From Nemertoderma westbladi (taxonomy: Eukaryota > Xenacoelomorpha > Nemertodermatida > Nemertodermatidae), in contig JAUCBJ010000134.1 of NCBI GenBank assembly GCA_032718475.1, forward strand, positions 1-59,028: a DNA stretch of 59,028 bases. Direction: 5' to 3'. The notes beneath the pieces are model-generated. The model was not told the origin of the DNA. It saw nothing but the letters and a program-made list of their open reading frames with translations, and ran no database searches. Below, piece by piece: positions 51,488 through 59,028 of the stretch. Each line of letters starts with the position of its first letter. Positions within the stretch are counted from its first letter, which is position 1. The translations under genes were made by a program, and so were the position numbers.

Positions 51488-52379
51488 GACATCGAACGCA
51501 CCGTTTCGCAATGCAATTCTTGTCAGGAACTATTACCAAGCCTCCCCAAAGAGACACTGATGGCTGACAAAATGCCGACGCGGCCATTTCAGTTCGTCTC
51601 CTTCGATCTATTCCAAATTGGAGGCAAACACTTCCTGGTTTACTCAGACAGATTATCTGGATACCAAGTCATACACGAGTTTCGACACGACCCATCATCA
51701 CAACAGGTTGCCTTCGTCACCCGAAAATGGTTCGTCGACCTGGGTGTCCCAACAAAATTCAAGTCTGATGGCGGCCCACAATTTTCTGCGGCTTCCTTCA
51801 AACAGTTCCTTAAATGCTGTGGAGTGGTGTCCCAGTACTCCACACTTCCCATCAAGCAACAGCCATGCGGAGATAACGGTAAAAATCATAAAACACCTAC
51901 TCCAAAAAGTACCACACTATGACACTGGCTCAACTGAGTTCCAGGAAGGTTTACTAGAACTCCGTAACACCCCACGCGCAGACGGCCGCTCACCTAACGA
52001 AATCGTCTTCGGTCGTCTGCTACGATCACGCGTTCCTGCCCACCATACCCATTACACCCAACAATGGCGCGATGAGTCGGACGCAGCCGACCACAGGGCA
52101 GGAGAACTTCGTCACAAAACCGAGGAGCTCTACAACCATGACGCACATGAACACCCGAAAATACGAATTGGATCTACTGTACGCATCCAAGATCCAAAAA
52201 CGAAACGATGGAATCACGTTGGAACCGTCGTAGCTGTTGGGGAATGACGCGACTACCGAGTTAAATTACAGGTCGCACGTGGTGGAGAAACCGCCGTTTT
52301 CTCAGACTCTACCATGACCCCGACCGTGACCCTAACATCACCAACCCATCAACCGCAAACTCATCCAACCCTATAGCCA
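51488..52379 (+). pseudogene. Gypsy integrase core and C-terminal part (frameshifted)
   Basis: The frame with ATG 51560 carries the first two catalytic Asp of the DDE core (SFDLFQIGGKH and KSDGGPQFS) and ends at 51922. The third catalytic region and the C-terminus lie in the other frame (51618-52247), with NSHAEITVKIIKHLL and RNTPRADGRSPNEIVFGR. A frameshift near 51855 separates them. A stop at 52245-52247 is followed by more coding-like sequence to about 52379. Not functional as it stands. Confidence 0.88.
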
Positions 52380-52539
52380 AAACACCAACAATAAAGATGA
52401 CCATAGCTGACACACTACCAGAACCACGTCGCAATACACGCCGACATCAACCTATTGTACGTTTTGGTAGTACTACTATGTACCCCATTCCATAACCGAT
52501 CATGACTCTAGCGAACTCAGATCGCGGGGGAAAGGGGGG
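52380..52539 (+). other. Gypsy 3' untranslated region and polypurine tract
   Basis: Short non-coding stretch ending in CGGGGGAAAGGGGGG immediately before the 3' LTR, a clear plus-strand primer site. Confidence 0.8.
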
Positions 52540-52758
52540 TGATGTGAATATACTTGATGTGAATATACTTATGACTATTATTACCGTACAAAGGTGTAAG
52601 GACCTAAGTCCATTATACATTATACATATACATACATACCATACCGGTCGTGCATATATACTATATACCATACATTCAGACTTCTGAGCTGATACAGAAT
52701 ATACGTCCTGTGTTCATTATTACATACTGACACTTTCTCATGACACAGAGACATAAGA
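52540..52758 (+). repeat. Gypsy 3' LTR
   Basis: 219 bp. Five differences from the 5' LTR by eye, three clustered after GGTGTA. Confidence 0.95.
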
Positions 52759-53579
52759 GCTATCTGTATGTAATTATCAACCATCTCAGGACGCTCGCTA
52801 TCTGTATGTAATTATCAACCATCTCAGGACGCTCGCTATCTGTATGTAATTATCAACCATTTCAGGACACTCGCTATCTGTATGTAATTATCAACAATCT
52901 CAGGACGCTCGCTATCTGTATGTAATTATCAACCATCTCAGGACGCTCGCTATCTGTATGTAATTATCAACCATCTCAGGGCGCTCTCTATCTGTATGTA
53001 ATTATCAACCATCTCAGGGCGCTCGCTATCTATTTGTAATTATCAACCATCTCAGGACGCTCGCTATCTGCATGTAATTATCAACCATCTCAGGACGCTC
53101 GCTATCTGTATGTAATTATCAACCATCTCAGGGCGCTCGCTATCTGTTTGTAATTATCAACCATCTCAGGACGCTCACTATCTGTATGTAATTATCAACC
53201 ATCTCAGGGCGCTCGCTATCTGTTTGTAATTATCAACCATCTCAGGACGCTCGCTATCTGTATGTAATTATCAACCATCTCAGGACGCTCGCTATCTGTA
53301 TGTAATTATCAACCATCTCAGGACGCTCGCTATCTGTATGTAATTATCAACCATCTCAGGACGCTCGCTATCTGTATGTAATTATCAATCATCTCAGGAC
53401 GCTCGCTATCTGTATGTAATTATCAACCATCTCAGGACGCTCGCTATCTGCATGTAATTATCAACCATCTCAGGACGCTCGCTATCTGTATGTAATTATC
53501 AACCATCTCAGGACGCTCGCTATCTGTATGTAATTATCAACTATCTCAGGACGCTCGCTATCTGTATGTAATTATCAAC
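52759..53579 (+). repeat. 38-bp satellite, block 6 (about 21 monomers)
   Basis: Continues block 5 beyond the Gypsy insertion and begins with the duplicated GCTAT. Monomers are varied (TGTTTG, TGCATG, CAGGGCGC) and the array stops at 53579. Confidence 0.98.
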
Positions 53580-53655
53580 AAACCCGAAATAATTATTATT
53601 ATTTACCTTATGGTTCAGCGAATATATTATTTTCCAGTGATAAACGATGTTAGGG

Positions 53656-53925
53656 CAATTGCGACCTGGACAATTGCGACCTGGACAATTGCGACCTGGA
53701 CAATTGCGACCTGGACAATTGCGACCTGGACAATTGCGACCTGGACAATTGCGACCCGCACAATTGCGACCCGCACAATTGCGACCCATGATTTTGGGAA
53801 AAAATGATGGGTCGCAATTGACCGGGTCGCAATTGTCCGGGTCGCAATTGTCCGCGTCGCAATTGTCCGGGTCGCAATTGTCCGGGTCGCAATTGTCCGG
53901 GTCGCAATTGTCCGGGCCGCAATTG
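53656..53925. repeat. Foldback of 15-bp repeats (CAATTGCGACCTGGA)
   Basis: Left arm: nine 15-bp units of CAATTGCGACCTGGA or CAATTGCGACCCGCA (53656-53790). Right arm: eight units of the complementary type TCCGGGTCGCAATTG (53806-53925). The spacer is about 15 bp (ATTTTGGGAAAAAAT region). It could fold into a hairpin of about 120 bp. Frames read across it are repeat artefacts. Confidence 0.95.
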
Positions 53926-55073
53926 TCCGGACTCCGTGATAAACAGCTGACAGTCTCTCTTGAACTTAGGGGCCCCTCTTTAATCTGGGAAAGCTGACGG
54001 TTTGTCTTTCAGCTGTCCGACAAAACCGCCCGGGCCGTGATGAGGGAGTAATTTTCGTTCTACAGATTTCTAGTTTTTTGCTCATGGTGCCCGGGTCTTT
54101 TCGGATTATTCATTTTGTATGAGTTTATGAATTTAGTATATGCCCGGTACCAAAACTGTAAATAATATAGTAAGTTACTGATCGTAAATATGTCGACTAA
54201 CGTAAAGAGGGTTCGGATGTAAGTGCGATAATATAATGCTGGGTTGGCCTTTGTCCAAACCAATCACCATCATCGCGCGATAATAATGAAACTTTCAGTT
54301 TTCGTTCAGTTTCAGTCTCAGTATCGAAATGATTATAAACAACGCAATAATTACAGAGGGTGTTGATTTTGTAAAATATGACCATTAAGATGTTCTAGAG
54401 CCAAATGCTACTCTTTGTCTATCTCAAAATTTATTTTCCCAAATTAATAGTTCGAACATACTAAAGCCCCATAAATTTTTCAAAAACTAATTTTTTTGCT
54501 GAAATTTTCATAAAAGCCTTGATACTTATTTAGGTCATTGCGCCAAACTCTTGGACTGAGAACTTTAACCCAGTTTGTTTTACTGATCCTTCTACATGAG
54601 ATATTTACATATAAAAAACATTATTTATATAACATTGTTGACGAAAATTGTAATATTTTTCAAACAAAATGGTATGCGAAGCTATCCATATGCCTTCTCA
54701 GTTTTCATAGTAAAAGATCACAGATGATTGTGTTTTAATTTAAGTACTTATTGGTATACATACGGTTGTTATTTTATTTGCCTATCGTATTTGGATCAAT
54801 CGTATTTGAGTCAATCGTATTTGCGCTGCTCCAGTTGGTTTTTTTGGTTGGCTATGCTATATCCCGACCCATTTTGGTTTCAATAATATCCAAAACATTA
54901 GAAGTGTTATAAAAATTATTAGCTTACGGCATTACCAATCATTGCTACAGACTACTGTAGTAGTGATTGCTCCCGATTGATCCTTTTTCCCTACTACAAT
55001 TACAGAATTAATAATATTATTATTGTTGCACCACTTCAATGAATGTTTCGTCATTAATTCCACATCCATCATC
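53926..55073. other. Gene-free interval
   Basis: AT-rich. The block 54778-54820 (CCTATCGTATTTG words) has an inverted counterpart at about 57479-57520. Nothing else is recognised. Confidence 0.5.
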
Positions 55074-55325
55074 TACTGTAGGCCTACTACTGTAGGCCTA
55101 CTACTGTAGGCTACTACTGTAGGCCTACTACTGTAGGCCTACTAATGTAGGCCTACTACTGTAGGCCTACTACTGTAGGCCTACTACTGTAGGCCTACTA
55201 CTGTAGGCCTACTACTGTACTACTACTATAGGCCTACTAATGTAGGCATACTACTGTAGGCCTACTACTGTAGGCCTTCTACAGTAGGCCTACTACTGTA
55301 GGCCTACTACTGTACTACTACTGTA
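55074..55325 (+). repeat. 14-bp minisatellite TACTGTAGGCCTAC
   Basis: About 16 units of ACTACTGTAGGCCT with a few variants (TAATG, CTACAG) and two interruptions by TACTACTACT. The core TAGGCCTA is palindromic. Confidence 0.95.
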
Positions 55326-55514
55326 TGTATTATTCATTCCTAACTTCGTTTCGGAGTTGCGAAATTTCAACAACAAAAAATATACACTCTTTGCTTTTCG
55401 TTTTCTATTTGTGGTTAACCTCCGGCCCTCCCCCACTTACTGCCTTAGAAAAAATCCCGGATGCGTCCTGCTGCGTAATACAACTAAATAAGTGTTTCAT
55501 TAATTTTAGTAGTT

Positions 55515-55740
55515 AGTGTGGGGCGAGCCACGAAGTGAGTGAGCCTTAGCGTGGGGGTACCATTAATCAACCTGTCGTTCTGTCGTTCTGTCGCGTTTTT
55601 TTTCAGTATTTTATTTTAAACGTTAATAACTCGGCCAATCCTTGAAGAAATCTATCCAAACTTGGTACACATGTTGTTTGGCAAAAGTTTGAAAATTTTC
55701 CAAGTAGAATTTGCGTGGGGCCTTCGTGCAGCATCAGTGT
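55515..55740 (+). repeat. Possible dispersed repeat
   Basis: GGCGAGCCACGAAGTGAGTG, then GTCGTTCTGTCGTTCTGTCG, then a stretch ending CGTGGGGCCTTCGTGCAGCA, the last shared with 3626. Likely a transposon piece. Class unknown. Confidence 0.45.
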
Positions 55741-56389
55741 AACTGTTATTGCAGTCATAATAAATTTATTTATCCAAATTTAAAATGCGTTAAATTATTA
55801 TTACTGTAGGATAAATCAGCTGGGTTTCTGACAAATTTTGCAATACATTGGGGCTGTCTGCCAATCTGTATGTACCATGTGTACCGGTACTGTCAGGCTG
55901 TACTCAATCCCTGAATCGAGAATACTGCAATCAGTCAATACTGCAATACTGGTCAGCCGGTACCATACACTGCAGACATGCCATATCATGATTAAACATG
56001 GCCCGGCAACCCTTGCGGTGATTATAGTTTAGGCCTAATTAGCCCAGTACCGGCACCGGTAATTATAATATAATAGTTTAGATAGTTACCGCTAATCATT
56101 CAGTCATTGGCACGGTACACCGTATTGCTGTACTGCCGTTGTAGTGCGCACCGTAGGTACCACCCTACTACCGGTACCGGCTGACCGGTGGCAACTAGCA
56201 CTTCAGCACTTGCACAGCAACAGCACTACCGGCGATACACAGGTTGGAATTTATGTAGAGTTTGCTCAACAGTACAGATATAAAATAGTTATCTAAATTA
56301 TATATATTACTATTGACAAGTATTGAAATATATACCGTTATTCGTGTTATCAGTATTTGCAACATCTGACATTGAAGAGGTGAGAGAAT
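55741..56389. other. Gene-free interval with GGTACCGG words
   Basis: No supported gene. Repeated CCGGTACCGG-type words and TACTGCAATACTG. Confidence 0.45.
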
Positions 56390-56755
56390 ATGAATACCGG
56401 CACTCAACAAAACCAACGCTTATCACAGGTCGGTATGGTTACCTCGAAACCGGCGCGACTGTCCACTCGAATTCAACTTCAAAACACAAACGCCAACAAT
56501 AAACTGAAAGCGAATCGAACGTCTTCAGAAGAATCTGTCATTGGGACGAAGAAAAGGAAGCCGAAACCACGGGAATGGACCACAGCTAAGATTGAATGCT
56601 CCCATTGTCAGAGTTCCTGGACCGAAATTGAAACACCAATTGCCGATGGGCTTGATCTCTCAAACCAAAACTTCCTCCGCGGGGTTTGCGCGGCAGTAAA
56701 GATTGAAAGTCTGGAAGCTGGCATCCCTAGGTATTATTATTATAAAGAGCGTTAG
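56390..56755 (+). CDS. Hypothetical protein or first exon, 121 aa
   Basis: ATG 56390 opens a hydrophilic, basic frame (KKRKPKPREW at about residue 50), then ECSHCQSSWTEIE with a CxxC pair, ending TAG at 56753-56755. AATAAA follows at about 56764. Amino-acid composition looks like real protein and no repeats explain it. A second coding-like stretch lies at 56791-56916 (VERKEAYNEDEFCIDYIP and on), directly after an AACAG acceptor-like site. A donor GCA then GTAAAG at 56696 is in the right phase to join them, so the first exon may end at 56695. I do not recognise a family. Confidence 0.4.
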   Translation: MNTGTQQNQRLSQVGMVTSKPARLSTRIQLQNTNANNKLKANRTSSEESVIGTKKRKPKPREWTTAKIECSHCQSSWTEIETPIADGLDLSNQNFLRGVCAAVKIESLEAGIPRYYYYKER

Positions 56756-56790
56756 CCTGCGTTTAATAAATATATTTTAATAAAAAACAG

Positions 56791-56916
56791 GTCGAACGCA
56801 AAGAGGCTTATAATGAAGACGAGTTCTGCATTGATTATATTCCTATAAACCACCTGGCTTTGCATATTGAACGTGCGTTTGGAAATAAGTTCGTGCTACC
56901 CTTCCGTGGGTGGTAG
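56791..56916 (+). CDS. Possible second exon of the hypothetical gene
   Basis: Open in one frame (41 codons) from an AAAAACAG acceptor-like site to a TAG in the dispersed repeat. Composition is protein-like (IDYIPINHLALHIERAFG). The pyrimidine tract is poor. Only the reading frame and phase with a donor at 56696 support it. Confidence 0.25.
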   Translation, partial: VERKEAYNEDEFCIDYIPINHLALHIERAFGNKFVLPFRGW

Positions 56917-57055
56917 ATGTCGCGGTTATGTATTGGTGGGTGGGGGGAGGGGGGGGGGGGCAGATTAAAAGGGGTGAACACGTACTGTCCCCCTTTCTTT
57001 GATTAATTGGTGGTGTGGGTTAATCTCTCATAACCTGATTTTGTGATACAGCCCC
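56896..57055 (-). repeat. Dispersed repeat with poly-G (minus-strand copy of 3690-3870)
   Basis: Reverse-complement match to the repeat near 3690-3870, including the homopolymer core (here G6-A-G12) and the flanking ATGTATTGGTGGG/CCCACCAATACAT. Confidence 0.75.
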
Positions 57056-58268
57056 CAATTGTGTACAGTAGGTACACTACATATAACCGGAATATTTTAT
57101 TTGTTATGAAATATATTATGGTAACTGTGTGACACTTTAGTTCAACAAAATATGTTTGCAATGATTATTTGAAATATATATTATTTTATGAATTTCCATA
57201 TAATTGAAAATGTTTTATTTTGTGTTTTCATTATGGGATCGACAGAGTTCGAATTGCAGTTGGGGGGGGGGGGGGGGGGGGGGTATTTAGTATTTGACAT
57301 CAAATGTTAGATGAACGTCCATCACTCACTGTCCATGTCCAGCCGCCACTGGAAATACTTTGCCTCATCCAAAAAATGCAGGTTAAGGTAACCAATCATA
57401 ACCAAGTTAGGACGAGCTAAGCTGGTGACTTGTAACAGGAGCGGCGCATATGGCATATACATGAGGTACGAATGACTCAAATTTGACTGATTCAAATACG
57501 ATAGGCAAATGCGATAGCTATCGTATACATACGAATACGGACTTTAGTTTAACCCAGAAGCAGCTTTATAAACAAAAAAATAGCTTTGGGTTAATGATGT
57601 CCCTTTAAACTTAGCTAATATCTAGTGTAGTCACATGGCCTACTATATATATATAGTAGGCCATGGTTGTCAGGTTGTCGTTGTGGCTAATGAAAACTAA
57701 GAAAAAGGTCAGTGAACTGGGTGAGAAATACATCGAGGGAAATTCAAACATATAAATGATGCAATTTTATAAATAGGCTTATTCTTCTCAGACTGTATTG
57801 CAGTATTGCTCAGTCTGCTGGTATGGCATATGGTATTGCTGTATTAATTTCTACATTTAGTCTGTCAGTTCTTTTCGCATTTACAAATTTCCAGCGGCCC
57901 GGTATTGCAGTAGTGTAGCAGTACACAGTACTGACTAAATTATGTTTGACTTGTTCAGTTGTTAAGACAAGCTGCACGAGTGTCAGCGCGTAACAGCCGT
58001 ACACCGTCTGACCGTATGCATGTATTACTGTTACCAGTTACTGTCTCCTGACTGTATTAGGTTGCTTAGGCATATCATCTTTCCGGCCTGTGCTGGTGCT
58101 TGGCCTGGCCTCTGGATAATACTGTAATAGGCCTACCGTGTAAACTTGTAGGCCTACATTGCTGCCTTCTGGCCTTGTGACAAGACAGCTTCCCGGCCTC
58201 TCTGCAAGCTCCGGCAAGTGAAGTGAAACCTGCTGCCTGGCTGCTGCTCCTGCTACCCGCTATACAGA
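57056..58268. other. Gene-free interval with G22 run and a palindrome
   Basis: G22 at 57262-57283. A perfect 32-bp palindrome at 57634-57665 (left half CATGGCCTACTATATA). 58100-58260 is more GC-rich and could be a 5' UTR or promoter of the exon at 58269. No other gene seen. Confidence 0.5.
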
Positions 58269-58361
58269 ATGGGCGATTTTAAAGGGATTGAAGTTCGCAA
58301 ATACCCAACATCGTCGACCAGATGCTCCTCTGTTGATTATTTATTTTGGAAATCGTTTGAG
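58269..58361 (+). CDS. Candidate first coding exon (31 codons)
   Basis: ATG in fair context (CAGAATGGGC) after a GC-rich stretch. 31 codons (MGDFKGIEVRKYP... ending YLFWKSFE) end exactly at a GAG followed by GTAGGC, a good donor in phase 0. Beyond it the frame degenerates. The pattern FK-I-YP...D-L-W-S-(Y/F) loosely recalls the N-terminus of the nucleolar WD40 protein UTP15, but this is a weak, memory-based resemblance and no further exon is in the window. Confidence 0.35.
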
Positions 58362-59028
58362 GTAGGCCTTGCGCCCTTGCCTAAGCCTAAGTCAGTAAGT
58401 CTCAATAAATTACTAAATGTAGTTAGAATATTCGGTTCAATATCAGAATATGGCAGTACTGCAGTACCGGTAGTCAATACCGCAATATGCTAATTAGGGC
58501 TTATATGTGTACATTACTTTATATTTCCATTAATTTATATTACCGGTATCCGGCAGTCCGGTATACACTGCGTGTGCAGCCCGTTAAGCAGTTACAGAGT
58601 TACTGCAGTACTACTGTTTACTGAACTTATGTACTATGCTGGCAGCAGGGGGGGGGGGGGGGGGGGGGGTGTGTACGTACATGACAGACCTTTCAGTCTG
58701 TGGGCCTACAGCTTTGCCTGCTTGTTTTTTTTTTCTAAATTTTCGTCCTCCAGTCCCAGTGCGGATGACATCAATTATTCATTTATAGAACGATAATTAG
58801 TCAGTTAGTCCCGGTCAGCCGGTAGGCGGTAGCGCTAGGGGATAAGATTCTGCAACTACTCCACTTGCACGAACATTACTTGTTATCGGCTCACGTTATA
58901 TATCATTAAATACAACTAATCAGTAGTCACTAGTCACTAACTAATCTAATTAAATAATAATAATTATTATTATTATATTTTTAATTCAGGCTAGTTAGCC
59001 CATAGTAAAAAGTAACCAATAACACAGC
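58362..59028. other. Gene-free interval (possibly intron), with G22 run
   Basis: G22 at 58648-58669 and T9 near 58725. If the exon at 58269 is real, this is its first intron. No further exon is recognised. Confidence 0.4.

Larger units (their letters stand above)
47279..52758 (+). mobile_element. Ty3/Gypsy LTR retrotransposon, decayed (5.5 kb)
   Basis: 219-bp LTRs (47279-47497, 52540-52758) beginning TGATGTG, with a 5-bp TSD GCTAT (47274-47278, 52759-52763) in satellite. PBS-like TGGCGCAGTTGTG abuts the 5' LTR and a purine tract (GGGGGAAAGGGGGG) abuts the 3' LTR. Order gag, protease, RT, RNase H, integrase identifies Gypsy; RT wording suggests a Mag/K02A2.6-like lineage (inference). LTRs differ at five positions by eye (about 97.7% identity). 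Several stops and frameshifts make it non-autonomous. Confidence 0.95.

Noticed and set aside
14252-53579. CRISPR-like array of 38-bp repeats
   Set aside because: Monomers are contiguous with no spacers and the context is eukaryotic; this is a tandem satellite.
53541-53997. Frames of GRNCPGRNCPG or RPGQLRPGQL repeats
   Set aside because: They are translations of the 15-bp foldback repeat on both strands, not genes.
55074-55325. Regulatory element made of TAGGCCTA palindromes
   Set aside because: Simple 14-bp minisatellite; nothing else supports a regulatory role.

Overview
This is eukaryotic, almost certainly metazoan, nuclear DNA that is mostly transposons and satellite. There is no bacterial-style gene packing, and most of the coding capacity belongs to retroelements. 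Possible host exons are short and carry GT splice donors. The flanks contain TAGGCCTAC and GGTACCGG repeats and long poly-C/poly-G runs. I would guess a marine invertebrate, perhaps a deuterostome, but the sequence does not identify the species.

Layout. 1-1850: two pieces of one APE-type LINE family in opposite orientations. 2143-2446 (minus): likely first exon of a secreted PAN/apple-domain protein. 3626-4640: a dispersed repeat and an old CR1/L2-like LINE remnant on the minus strand. 4977-9620: degenerate ~150-bp tandem repeats interrupted by a full-length LINE (5629-9383) with a 12-bp target-site duplication (TSD). 9620-14250: no gene, but several palindromic or MITE-like repeats. 14252-53579: a 38-bp satellite (about 300 monomers) split into six blocks by four identical-length 1490-bp LINE copies, one giant BEL/Pao element and one decayed Gypsy element. 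53656-53925: a foldback made of 15-bp repeats. 53930-59028: mostly non-coding sequence with two possible host gene fragments.

The central object is the BEL/Pao retrotransposon at 21696-38207: 16.5 kb, 1928-bp LTRs differing at only three positions by eye, and a 5-bp TSD. It has an unbroken 2887-codon gag-pol frame. It also has features I do not know from this family: a tRNA-like Pol III unit in U3, three hairpins just before the gag start, a 17-bp motif repeated eight times through coding and non-coding parts, and a second ORF downstream of pol with three CCHC-like zinc knuckles. A good splice acceptor lies just before that ORF and a strong donor lies in the leader, so it could be expressed from a spliced RNA, in the way retroviral env is.

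History read from the sequence: a truncated, frame-broken LINE landed once in the 38-bp satellite. Satellite plus LINE were then amplified as a higher-order unit, with spacings that change by whole monomers. BEL inserted into one amplified LINE copy. The Gypsy element (LTRs about 97.7% identical) inserted separately into the distal satellite and is now broken by stops and frameshifts.
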